Program-made: the position numbers and the translations under genes
Shown: positions 35,792 through 44,193 of the stretch, piece by piece
Position numbering within the stretch: position 1 is the first letter of the stretch
Layout: every line of letters begins with the position of its first letter
Assembly (NCBI GenBank): GCA_013112575.1
Contig: JABFGG010000008.1
Coordinates: forward strand, 62,001-126,000
DNA from: Chloroflexota bacterium
GTDB taxonomy: Bacteria; Chloroflexota; Anaerolineae; Anaerolineales; UBA11579
Reading direction: 5' to 3'
DNA length: 64,000 nucleotides
Notes under the pieces: generated by a model
Seen by the model: only the letters and a program-made list of their open reading frames with translations
Database searches by the model: none
Told to the model about the DNA's origin: nothing

Positions 35792-36460
35792 TCAGATAAA
35801 GGTCGCAATGTCTTCAAGTGTTTTTTTCGTGATTTGGGGAACCACTGCATCTTGCGTGGGAAAACCCACCACCAGCAAGAGGAAGGGACGTTCGTTGTTA
35901 GGGCGCCCAAGAATCTGATTCAGGAATCCCATTGGACTGGGCGTGTGTGTTAGCGATGCCAGACCAGCGTGATGGAGGGCAGTAATCAAAATACCGGTAG
36001 CGATCCCCACCGATTCTTGTACGTAATAATTTTTCACCTTCTTGCCACTGGCTGTTATGCCGTAGCTCTGGGCAAAGATAGCAATTAAATAAGGTGCGGT
36101 TTCCAGAAAGGGTTTCTCTGCGTCCGTACCCAGGGGAGCCAAAGCTTCCAGCCACTCTGGAGTAGCACGCTCATTATAAAAAGCGCGCTCCTCTTCTTCC
36201 GCAGCAATTCGGATCTTCTGTTTTGTCTCTATATCGCTTACAACTACAAAGTGCCAGGGTTGCAAATTGGCCCCATTGGGCGCGGTGCCTGCGGCCAACA
36301 AACACTGCTCGATGATCTCGCGGGATACCTGTTTGTCAGAGAAATGGCGCACCGTGCGGCGGCGTTGCACTTGGTCATAAAAATCCACAGCGCGTTGCTG
36401 CATCTCTTCCAATGGATACTGCTTATATTGACTATATGCCTCGAATTGGGCTTCGCTCAT
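35792..36460 (-). CDS. Nitroreductase family FMN protein
   Basis: 222 residues from the ATG at 36460 ([10 protein letters not shown]), with a GAGGAG site at the proper distance; it overlaps the upstream stop by 4 bases. FMN-binding motifs: [13 protein letters not shown] at the N-terminus, [15 protein letters not shown], the [16 protein letters not shown] helix and a C-terminal [12 protein letters not shown] segment. The family includes NAD(P)H-dependent nitro- and flavin reductases, and iodotyrosine deiodinase-like members, to which the [18 protein letters not shown] tail is similar. Cytosolic; no clear link to neighbours beyond the operon. Confidence 0.92.
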   Translation of the reverse strand: MSEAQFEAYSQYKQYPLEEMQQRAVDFYDQVQRRRTVRHFSDKQVSREIIEQCLLAAGTAPNGANLQPWHFVVVSDIETKQKIRIAAEEEERAFYNERATPEWLEALAPLGTDAEKPFLETAPYLIAIFAQSYGITASGKKVKNYYVQESVGIATGILITALHHAGLASLTHTPSPMGFLNQILGRPNNERPFLLLVVGFPTQDAVVPQITKKTLEDIATFI

Positions 36461-37452
36461 ATCTCCTCGTCCTGGCTTTCCAGCCACATGTCGAACCAGT
36501 AGGCCAGCGCTTTCCACTGACCCCAATCATCATAGACCGCCAGAGCTTCTGCATGCTCAGGGCGCTTTCCTCCAAAATAACGCCTGGTGACGAAATCACA
36601 GAAAACCGTATCCGCGGCAATGTCATCATATCGCCCTAACAAGCTCAACATTACCGCCGCAGCATATGCACCTATGCCTTTGATGGCCAATAATTGTTTA
36701 CGCAATTCTTCTGTGGGTATAGATCTATCGCGGAAAGCTTCTAGGTCCAATTCACCCTCGGCCACGCGGCTTGCCAATTCATAAATGTAAGGGCCACGAT
36801 AACCGAGACGGATAGTATCGATATACATTTCAGGGGCTAGTGCTGCGATGACCTCCGATGTGGGGAATGCTCTCAGTTCCTCATCCTCGGCATAAGGATA
36901 GCCCAAAGCCTCAACTAATCCCGCCACCATACGCTTGGTGCCACCCCATTGGATGTTGGTTGTGCAAATCGTCTTGACGACGTCTTCAAAAACAGTGGGT
37001 GAGGCCAGCAAACGCCCCATGCCTTTTGTTACCTGTCTCCATGTGCCTCCCTTTTTCCTGCACAGCTTATAAAACTCGCTAAGGTCTTGATCCAGGCGAA
37101 ACATCTGCGAAACGGCAGTTTTGATCTCATTTCTAACCTGTTCATCCAGCTTCGAAGAGGATTGCACGCTTATCTCTATCCGGGCATCTTTTGCAGTCCC
37201 TTTGCCGGAAATATCAAGTAGCACAACCTCCCCATTACTCAATCGCTCGATCCGCTGCATCACTTGTGCTTCTCCATCCCAGGAATTGGGCAGCAATACT
37301 GCCCAGCCGTGAGAATAAGCTGTACTGGCAAAATCAAATGAGGTTGGCGGTTTGAGTCGCAGATTTGTAATCACAGCCACAAGGTCATTGTATGAGGATT
37401 CCAGCAACCCAGCAAGGCTGGCATGCGCCATGATAAAATCCGGCCCAATCAC
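36457..37452 (-). CDS. HhH-GPD DNA glycosylase
   Basis: 331 residues. The C-terminal half carries the helix-hairpin-helix [20 protein letters not shown] followed by [11 protein letters not shown], where the Asp of the GPD motif should cut the glycosidic bond. It resembles the archaeal/Chloroflexota-type 8-oxoguanine or 3-methyladenine glycosylase (AlkA-like) that removes damaged bases. There is no Fe-S cluster Cys motif at the C-terminus. The start is uncertain: 37452 or the ATG at 37431 (MAHASLAGL). It is transcribed divergently from the LysE gene with almost no intergenic space. Confidence 0.87.
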   Translation of the reverse strand: MIGPDFIMAHASLAGLLESSYNDLVAVITNLRLKPPTSFDFASTAYSHGWAVLLPNSWDGEAQVMQRIERLSNGEVVLLDISGKGTAKDARIEISVQSSSKLDEQVRNEIKTAVSQMFRLDQDLSEFYKLCRKKGGTWRQVTKGMGRLLASPTVFEDVVKTICTTNIQWGGTKRMVAGLVEALGYPYAEDEELRAFPTSEVIAALAPEMYIDTIRLGYRGPYIYELASRVAEGELDLEAFRDRSIPTEELRKQLLAIKGIGAYAAAVMLSLLGRYDDIAADTVFCDFVTRRYFGGKRPEHAEALAVYDDWGQWKALAYWFDMWLESQDEEI

Positions 37453-38106
37453 ATGTTACTCTGGTTTCAACTCTTTGCCTATTCCTTTGTCGTCGGTTTC
37501 AGCGCTGTAGCTTCGCCTGGGCCAGTTTCGACGGCTATCGTTAGTCAGGCTCCGCGGCGCGGTTGGCTGGTCGGGCCGCTTGTCGCTACTGGCCATTCCC
37601 TCATGGAACTGATCATGATGATTCTCATAGCAGTGGGGCTTTCGGCAGGCATGGCACAGCCGGGTGTCCAGATCGTCATCGCCTTAGTGGGTGGGCTACT
37701 GCTGGTGTGGATGGGCGGCAAAATGTTATTGGATGCCATCAGGGATAAAGTTAAGTTACCCACCGCAGAAGAAAGCGCTTCCACGATTAGCTATAGTCAA
37801 ATGGTGCGTTTGGGGATTTTGACCACGATCAGTAACCCTTTCTGGTTCGCCTGGTGGGCCACCTTTGTGCCCAGCTACCTGATCGAGACCAATGGTTTCA
37901 GTCTCGCCGCCATCAGTGCCTTCTACTTTGGGCACATCAGCGCCGATTACGCCTGGGATACAGCCCTTTCATCCATTGTGGGCAGCGGCAAGCGCTGGAT
38001 CACAGACAATGTTTATCGCGTCATTATCGCAGCTTCAGGAGCGTTTCTACTTTATTTGGGAATCAGCTTTTTAGTAACTGGCATTCAAACGCTAATCAAT
38101 CTATAG
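37453..38106 (+). CDS. LysE/RhtB-family amino acid exporter
   Basis: 217 residues from the ATG at 37453 (MLLWFQLFAYSF). Six helices, with the family's VASPGPVSTAIVSQAPRRGW motif in the first loop and the TTISNPFWFAWWATF segment in the fourth helix. Members export lysine, homoserine, threonine or cadmium. It lies alone on the plus strand within a minus-strand region, and its start is back-to-back with the glycosylase start, so the two promoters must overlap the genes. Confidence 0.92.
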   Translation: MLLWFQLFAYSFVVGFSAVASPGPVSTAIVSQAPRRGWLVGPLVATGHSLMELIMMILIAVGLSAGMAQPGVQIVIALVGGLLLVWMGGKMLLDAIRDKVKLPTAEESASTISYSQMVRLGILTTISNPFWFAWWATFVPSYLIETNGFSLAAISAFYFGHISADYAWDTALSSIVGSGKRWITDNVYRVIIAASGAFLLYLGISFLVTGIQTLINL

Positions 38107-38119
38107 ACACGGCAAGTGA

Positions 38120-39742
38120 TCATTCAACCACACGATAGACCTGATATTCCCCCACATCAACGATCATTTCCAAATTTAAACTGCCATCAGCCCGCCACTC
38201 CCCGATATCGCGTTCATGGGGACCCCACCATACGTAAGCGACACCAAATTCATCCAACATATCCTGACGCTGTTCCTCAGTTAGCGAACTCCCATAAAAA
38301 CTTTGTACCGCCGCATATATACGCGGCCCATCAATGCTCTCTGGGCCATGCCCGATGATCACACGCTGAGGTGTCCACACGGGCAATACATTCCCCGTTT
38401 CCACCGAAGTCAACACAATGTCACCATCTTCAGTAATCTCCCTGAGTTGCATCAAAGCCGTAACCTCCTCCACCGGACGGTACAAAGGTTCCGATGGATT
38501 CCATGTCGCCAACAAAGAACCAGCCAATAAGAAAATACTGGTGCCGAACGAGAGGAGAACACTGCCCCACACCCACTTTGGAGGTCGGCTTTTCCATTGT
38601 TCAATCGCATACACCGCCAGCACAACCAGCATCACCCACACACCTTCTGCCAGGCGTCGCTGCACATTCACGGGGCTGTACACCATCAAAGGCACCAAAG
38701 CCACCCAGACGACAGGCAACACACCCCGCCAGGGGAAAGTTGGCACGATCTTGAACAGCCCTACAAAGGCAAATGGCAGCACCAGGATATAAGCAGCCAG
38801 ATAATGCAAGGGATGGGGTGAAGGTAAGAAGTTTTGTCCGGTCCAGGCTTGCAGGAATGGGTCGGAAGAGAAATCCCAAACCGTATATAAAACGATTGGC
38901 GAAGCAATAATCCCTGCTAACACCGCACGCCATATATAACCCCGCCAGCACGCCCAGGGCATACTACGGAAGCGACCTCCCCAGGTGTTATAGCGCAACG
39001 TACCTACGATAAATCCAAAGACCATCACACCCGCGATCAGTGTGGTCATGGGTTGCATAAAACTAAGCAGCGACCACAAGATCCCCGCAATTATCGCTTT
39101 TTTATCAAACCAGACCATCCCTTGATCTTCAGCTATCGGGGCGAGATAGGCCACAAAGCCCCACAGTAACAAAGCACGCCCCAACGCTAGATGCGGTAGG
39201 GTCAAAAGGGAAAGAAAGCCAAAGCTCTCCGGCGAATAAAAATCCAACGGCAGTGAACCCAACCAATCCCCTGCTCCCAAAAGCACCAGCAACCACCCCA
39301 GCCCCCCACCCAGCGTGGCCAAAGCAGTCCCCCAGCGCCTCCAAGTAATTGATTGAATAAACAGGGCAATGAAATTATAACTGGCAAGTATCATCAACAC
39401 ACCTGCCACGAAGCGGAAGATATGAAAGATGAGCACCATTTGTAAATGCTGATTGGGCTGGCTGGTCAGTTTGCCCAATAGGATATAGGGCATCAACACC
39501 AGTGCCCCCTCCTGCGGGTAAGCTGTGTAAGGCGTGCGGAAGAGCCAGTCACCTTGAGCGCCGCGTAGCATTTTGGCAATGTAGGAGTTGCTATCATCCA
39601 CATTGATCACAAAGCCGGTAAAGACCCAATCCTCACCCTGTCGCGCGAAGCCTTCAAAGTAGGGCAGGCTGATCACCAGCATAGCGACCAATGCAAATAT
39701 CAATACCCAACGCCGCTCTTGTTTTGTGACCGCGGGATTCAT
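38120..39742 (-). CDS. Giant multi-pass membrane protein, GT-C-like (type B, copy 1)
   Basis: 540 residues, starting at the ATG at 39742 that overlaps the previous stop by 4 bases. About 10-12 helices. A large first extracytoplasmic loop contains FEGFARQGEDWVFTGFVINV and DDSNSYIAKMLRGAQGDWLF, with the acidic residues typical for GT-C transferase sites. The C-terminus is a short soluble domain with EFGVAYVWWGPHERDIGEW. It is paralogous to the protein at 41840 (same loop pattern). GT-C transferases use polyprenyl-linked sugars, so a role in cell-surface glycosylation is inferred, not shown. Confidence 0.83.
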   Translation of the reverse strand: MNPAVTKQERRWVLIFALVAMLVISLPYFEGFARQGEDWVFTGFVINVDDSNSYIAKMLRGAQGDWLFRTPYTAYPQEGALVLMPYILLGKLTSQPNQHLQMVLIFHIFRFVAGVLMILASYNFIALFIQSITWRRWGTALATLGGGLGWLLVLLGAGDWLGSLPLDFYSPESFGFLSLLTLPHLALGRALLLWGFVAYLAPIAEDQGMVWFDKKAIIAGILWSLLSFMQPMTTLIAGVMVFGFIVGTLRYNTWGGRFRSMPWACWRGYIWRAVLAGIIASPIVLYTVWDFSSDPFLQAWTGQNFLPSPHPLHYLAAYILVLPFAFVGLFKIVPTFPWRGVLPVVWVALVPLMVYSPVNVQRRLAEGVWVMLVVLAVYAIEQWKSRPPKWVWGSVLLSFGTSIFLLAGSLLATWNPSEPLYRPVEEVTALMQLREITEDGDIVLTSVETGNVLPVWTPQRVIIGHGPESIDGPRIYAAVQSFYGSSLTEEQRQDMLDEFGVAYVWWGPHERDIGEWRADGSLNLEMIVDVGEYQVYRVVE

Positions 39743-41832
39743 TCCGTTCTGTACCCTCTCCAAACCAAGACAATGATCGTCAGCAATGAAACTACCAGAC
39801 CAGAATATACACTCATTGGCCGAAACACAAATTCAATTCCATGGCAGCCCTCACCGACCTCAACCGCTCGAAATAATCCTTCATGGGTTTGTATCTCACT
39901 TAACTGGCCGTCGACGTAAACTTGCCAACCAGGATAAGCGATCTCGGAAAGCACCAGCAAACCCGCAGTGTTCGTGGTTGCCTGAATGCGGTTCGGGCTC
40001 CAGTCGATATGCTCAACCCGGAAGACTTCTCCATCTTTTAGAATATATGCTCGCGGCAAAACATTGGTTATTGAATAAACTCGCGTCTCACCAAACTGCT
40101 CTACCAACTCCAATCCCTCTACATCCAGCTTGAACTCGGCAGCAACGTAACCCACGCTCAACTTTCCCAACATGGCCGCGTCAGGCAGGTAATCTCGGTT
40201 GGTGGTGCTTGGATCTCCATCCCCACTTTCAAAGGGGGGCAAGGGCACGCTGTAACCCGTGCGTGGCACGCCACTCGTCAGGGTCATATATTCAACGTAC
40301 TCTTCCAGCTTTAACGGATCAGCGCCATCGGCCAATTCCAGATCGAAATACGCTGCCGTCTGCTGTGGAAGACTGTACGATGGGGAATACACACGGAGGT
40401 TACCGGGCTGCCGCGCCAAGTATTCAGCCACCTCGCCTTGCTCAGAAAGAACTCGTTCCACAGATCGGGAAGACAAGTTAGACAGATTGACAGCCCCCAT
40501 ATCCAAAAGCATCACAACCGCTAGCATCACCGACATCCAAGAAACCGTGATTCTCTCTACAAGCGCGAGGAAAAGGATTATTGTCACCAGTGTAAGACTC
40601 GCAGCGCCCCAAAGTTGGCTCATTGGTACTGAACCTGTTAGCATTCCCACTCCCAGGGTCAACCCCCAACATAAAGTGGTCATGCCCATCAAGAACAGGC
40701 GTATCCGGCGTTTAGCAGACGAAATCATTTCTCCTCTCAGGAAAATCTCCAAACTCCGGCTGGCTAACACGATCAACGCAAAGACCGCAATCGTCAATGC
40801 CCGCGGCGGCACCCGCAATAATGAAAATCCAGGCAATTCCGCCAGCACATCCATGCCTGGAAGCGAACTGCCCAAAGCGTAAAAATTGCTGGCGGCGAAC
40901 ACAGTCAGCCAAAAGATATTTTTTCGGAATCCAAGGAACACTGTAACCAGCGCCAAGATGAATACAGCCAGCCCCGCGTACATCATCCATTCGTGATAGC
41001 CACCAAAAGTTGGAAATAGATAGCCGAACAACTGTGCAGGCTCCAAAGAAAATGCCAGCACATCCACAACTTCCAGATTAGCCCGCGAGGAGAGCCGTGT
41101 ATATTCAACCAGCGGCAAAGCCAGGGGCGCGGCCAACAAAGCTGCTATACCCACCTCTTTCACAATGCCCAATAACCTTTGCACCCAATCCCTGTGGCTA
41201 TGCGCAGTTTCATAAGCCAGCCACAATAAACCAGCATAGGCCGCCCAGCGCACATCCGCCAGGAAGATCAAACTAAGTACAATCCCCGGCCTCAGCCATC
41301 TTGGCCTGTTCCCTTGTGTCGCCAACAACAACCAGGGTATCCATGGAACTGCATATATAGTTGTGAGGTGCCCCGCCCCATAATGAGCAAACAACTTGGG
41401 CATCGCTTCAAAAGCCAACGCTCCAAACAAAGCCGACCGGTGGGAAAGCTCTTGCCCCCGCAAGAAAAGATACATACCCACCCCGCCCCACAGCACATGT
41501 AAAACCGCCACAACGTTGAGTCCTATGGGCAGAGGCATGAGCAAAGCCAACCAGTGCGGTGGATACCACAGACTGGCTAGCGGGTTAGCAGCGATAGGAT
41601 AGCCACTGAGGATCGTTGGCGACCACAAAGGCACTTGCCCATACTCCAAGATACTTCTTTGCAGGAACAAAGCGTTAGGGTAATGTGTGATGCTGAAATC
41701 AGAAAACCGCGCTTCCGGTGACGCGTAGGGGAAACCAGCCAAGACAGGCAGCAGTATTGCAAGAGGCAACAACAAAGGCCACAGATGAGCAATTGCAGTT
41801 TTTGGATCGCGGAATTCGGATAGCAACAACAT
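39739..41832 (-). CDS. YfhO-like giant multi-pass membrane protein (type A, copy 2)
   Basis: 697 residues, related to the 33493 protein in its overall plan: many helices, an early loop with LWSPTILSGYPIAANPLASL, and a C-terminal beta domain near LSEIAYPGWQVYVDGQLSEI followed by a last helix. The YPGW motif is shared by both type A proteins. It lies between two type B paralogues with 4- and 7-base junctions, so the trio is one operon and the proteins may cooperate on one cell-surface polymer. Exact activity is unknown. Confidence 0.83.
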   Translation of the reverse strand: MLLLSEFRDPKTAIAHLWPLLLPLAILLPVLAGFPYASPEARFSDFSITHYPNALFLQRSILEYGQVPLWSPTILSGYPIAANPLASLWYPPHWLALLMPLPIGLNVVAVLHVLWGGVGMYLFLRGQELSHRSALFGALAFEAMPKLFAHYGAGHLTTIYAVPWIPWLLLATQGNRPRWLRPGIVLSLIFLADVRWAAYAGLLWLAYETAHSHRDWVQRLLGIVKEVGIAALLAAPLALPLVEYTRLSSRANLEVVDVLAFSLEPAQLFGYLFPTFGGYHEWMMYAGLAVFILALVTVFLGFRKNIFWLTVFAASNFYALGSSLPGMDVLAELPGFSLLRVPPRALTIAVFALIVLASRSLEIFLRGEMISSAKRRIRLFLMGMTTLCWGLTLGVGMLTGSVPMSQLWGAASLTLVTIILFLALVERITVSWMSVMLAVVMLLDMGAVNLSNLSSRSVERVLSEQGEVAEYLARQPGNLRVYSPSYSLPQQTAAYFDLELADGADPLKLEEYVEYMTLTSGVPRTGYSVPLPPFESGDGDPSTTNRDYLPDAAMLGKLSVGYVAAEFKLDVEGLELVEQFGETRVYSITNVLPRAYILKDGEVFRVEHIDWSPNRIQATTNTAGLLVLSEIAYPGWQVYVDGQLSEIQTHEGLFRAVEVGEGCHGIEFVFRPMSVYSGLVVSLLTIIVLVWRGYRTE

Positions 41833-41839
41833 GTTTCAC

Positions 41840-43381
41840 TTATGGCAATTCATGAATTGCAAAAACCCCATTATAGAAAATTGCATCACGATAGCTACCA
41901 TATTGAAATCCGCCGTATGCCCTTCTGCCAGTCGGCCCAACCAGGATGTAATTAATTTGGGATTGTTCTAAAGTTGCGTTGATTTGCTCCAAGGTGACTT
42001 CCTCTTCAAGAAATCCCATTACCAGGACTTTTTTCTCTTCAGCGTCAACAGTCTCAAAGGGATGCCCATAGATCACACGCGCATCACTATACACAGGAAT
42101 GCGCAAGCTGTGTAATGGCATAGCGAGCACAATAGTCTCCGAAGGCGCATTTTCTTCCAACCATTGATAAGCTTCTAACTCTTCTTTGAAGAGGTAAATT
42201 CCTGTGGACCTTGAACGAATACCATCAATTGCTGACAACAATACAATCATATTTGTAACTGTAGAAAGTACCAAAACACCAACGACTAAGCGCCTTCTCC
42301 ATCGCCCCCTGTGCTCCACGATCCACACAATTCCCATCACAGCCAGCACGGCAACCGGTACGTAAAACGCGCTGATGAAACGCCGCTGCAAACTGAAAGG
42401 CGCGTAAAGCAGGATGAAACCCAGTATGAACCACACCAGCAACAACCGCTGATTAGCATCTCGCTTCTGCCAAACACACCACGCGCCCACCAATGCCAAC
42501 AGCAAGGCCGGCGACAAGGCAATTAGCAACTCCCCCAGGGGCGGCGAAGGCGTCAGGTTCTGGGCATTCCAACCAGCCAGCACAGGGTGATTTCGTGCCA
42601 CCCATAAGTAATACACAGACAGCGGACCGCTACCCACCCCAACAGCCACCAGCCGCCAGAAGTTGTTCCACACATCTTCCCGCGCTACCAGTTGCCATAC
42701 AAATACGCCCAACCACATCACCCCCACCACCACCGCCCCAAACGGCATGATAATTGCCAGCAACAAGGACAAGACGCCCAACAAGATAGCTTTGCGCCAA
42801 TCAAGTTTTTGGAGAATGGCTGGGTTCAATAATGTGATCTGCAAGGTCAAACCGATCGCAAAGTGTGGCGTGGCATACGCCGACAAAAATGGGAATGTCT
42901 CTGCCACCCATAGGTCAGGTGTGAAGGCATTAAAGAACACTGCGATCCAGCCCAGGCCGGAGCCAAAAGATGACAGCGCAAAAGCCAGCAAACGCCAGCG
43001 GCCCTCACTGAAGAAGCTTTTGCAGAATTCATACACAGCCCAGAGTAACAAGATGGCCCCCAACACCCGCACTGCATGAAATGTGAGTAGCGTTGACATT
43101 CCTGTAACACGCGCCACGTGTCCTAAAAACAGGTAGAACAGGAATAAGTAGCTGCCCTCACCTGGTTCTGCTGTATAGGGCAGCGTAAACGTCCAACTCC
43201 CGTTCCAGCCCTGGCGCATTTTGGCGAGATAGCTGTTGCCATCGATGGGGTTTAGTAAGAATCCCCCAAACACAAAATCATCGCCACCAGCCTGATATGC
43301 ATACACATAGGGCAAGCTAATCAAGGCCAAAAACAAGAGTGCCAGACCCCAATAAGGCCAGTGCTTTCGCTCGATACGCAT
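41840..43381 (-). CDS. Giant multi-pass membrane protein, GT-C-like (type B, copy 2)
   Basis: 513 residues. First loop YQAGGDDFVFGGFLLNPID then GNSYLAKMRQGWNGSWTFTL closely parallels the 38120 protein, including the N-S-Y-[IL]-A-K-M and PYTA-E/PQ-E-G runs. About 12 helices follow, with a soluble C-terminal domain (SQINYILVGPTGRRAYGGF). It is the first gene of the minus-strand operon and starts 109 bases from the divergent zinc-ribbon gene. Duplicated type B genes around a type A gene suggest two related transferases with different specificity. Confidence 0.83.
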   Translation of the reverse strand: MRIERKHWPYWGLALLFLALISLPYVYAYQAGGDDFVFGGFLLNPIDGNSYLAKMRQGWNGSWTFTLPYTAEPGEGSYLFLFYLFLGHVARVTGMSTLLTFHAVRVLGAILLLWAVYEFCKSFFSEGRWRLLAFALSSFGSGLGWIAVFFNAFTPDLWVAETFPFLSAYATPHFAIGLTLQITLLNPAILQKLDWRKAILLGVLSLLLAIIMPFGAVVVGVMWLGVFVWQLVAREDVWNNFWRLVAVGVGSGPLSVYYLWVARNHPVLAGWNAQNLTPSPPLGELLIALSPALLLALVGAWCVWQKRDANQRLLLVWFILGFILLYAPFSLQRRFISAFYVPVAVLAVMGIVWIVEHRGRWRRRLVVGVLVLSTVTNMIVLLSAIDGIRSRSTGIYLFKEELEAYQWLEENAPSETIVLAMPLHSLRIPVYSDARVIYGHPFETVDAEEKKVLVMGFLEEEVTLEQINATLEQSQINYILVGPTGRRAYGGFQYGSYRDAIFYNGVFAIHELP

Positions 43382-43455
43382 AACTGCATTCTAGCAGAGA
43401 AAGGCTTTTGGCGGCTTAGCTACACGCACCCTATCGCTTTTGTTATGAACCTGCC

Positions 43456-43484
43456 TTGCAGGATGCCTCAAGCCCTTCTATAAT
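43456..43484 (+). promoter_or_regulatory. Promoter of the zinc-ribbon/NACHT operon
   Basis: TTGCAG (43456-43461), 17-bp spacer, perfect TATAAT (43479-43484). The expected start of transcription falls at about the ATG at 43491, so the first gene may be leaderless. Confidence 0.7.
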
Positions 43485-43490
43485 CAAGGA

Positions 43491-44192
43491 ATGAGCCAGG
43501 CCTTTAAGCTTTACCGCTTGCAACAGGTTGATACCCAACTTGATAAGGCTCACACCCGCCTCAAAGAAATTGAAGCTGCTTTACAAGAAGATGCAGCTCA
43601 GCGCAAGGCTGAGGCGGACCTGGAAGCTTCACAGAATGCGCACGAAGAAGCTCAAAAGCTCCTCAAAGGTGCCGAGCAGGATGTGCAAGCCCAACAGATC
43701 AAGATCGAACAAAATCAGGCCCGGCTCTACAGCGGCAAGGTCACCAACCCAAAAGAATTGCAGGACCTGGAGCAGGAAGCTGAAGCACTGAAACGTTATC
43801 TGGCTGAATTGGAAGAAGTCCAACTGGAAAAAATGATCGCTTTTGAAGAAGCCACCACCCAACAGGAAGATGCCGGCCAGACACTGGAATCTGTACGCGC
43901 TGATGTGGCCTCCCAAAATAGCGCATTGACCACCGAACAAAATAGCCTGGAAGCGGAAACAGGCCGCTTACAAGAAGAACGTACAGCTGCTTTGGACGGC
44001 GTCCCAGCTGAAGACGTTGCCCTTTACGAAAGTTTGCGCGAGCAGCGTGCTGGTCTTGCGATTGTCAAAGTAGACAATATGATCTGCTCTGCATGCGGTA
44101 CAACACTCTCCCAGGCCTTGGCGCAGGCCGCCCGCTCTCCCAACAAACTCAGTCGCTGCAGCACCTGCAAACGCATCCTATACGCTGGCTGA
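43491..44192 (+). CDS. Coiled-coil protein with C-terminal C4 zinc ribbon
   Basis: 233 residues. Residues 1-170 form a long antiparallel coiled coil rich in Glu, Gln and Lys (LYRLQQVDTQLDKAHTRLKE and following), and the C-terminus has four cysteines in ICSACGTTL and RCSTCKRIL, a C4-type zinc ribbon. This is the widespread CT398/zf-RING_7 family, thought to bind nucleic acid or act with secretion and flagellar factors. The -10 box suggests a leaderless message. The next gene starts 1 base after its stop. Confidence 0.9.
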   Translation: MSQAFKLYRLQQVDTQLDKAHTRLKEIEAALQEDAAQRKAEADLEASQNAHEEAQKLLKGAEQDVQAQQIKIEQNQARLYSGKVTNPKELQDLEQEAEALKRYLAELEEVQLEKMIAFEEATTQQEDAGQTLESVRADVASQNSALTTEQNSLEAETGRLQEERTAALDGVPAEDVALYESLREQRAGLAIVKVDNMICSACGTTLSQALAQAARSPNKLSRCSTCKRILYAG

Positions 44193-44193
44193 T

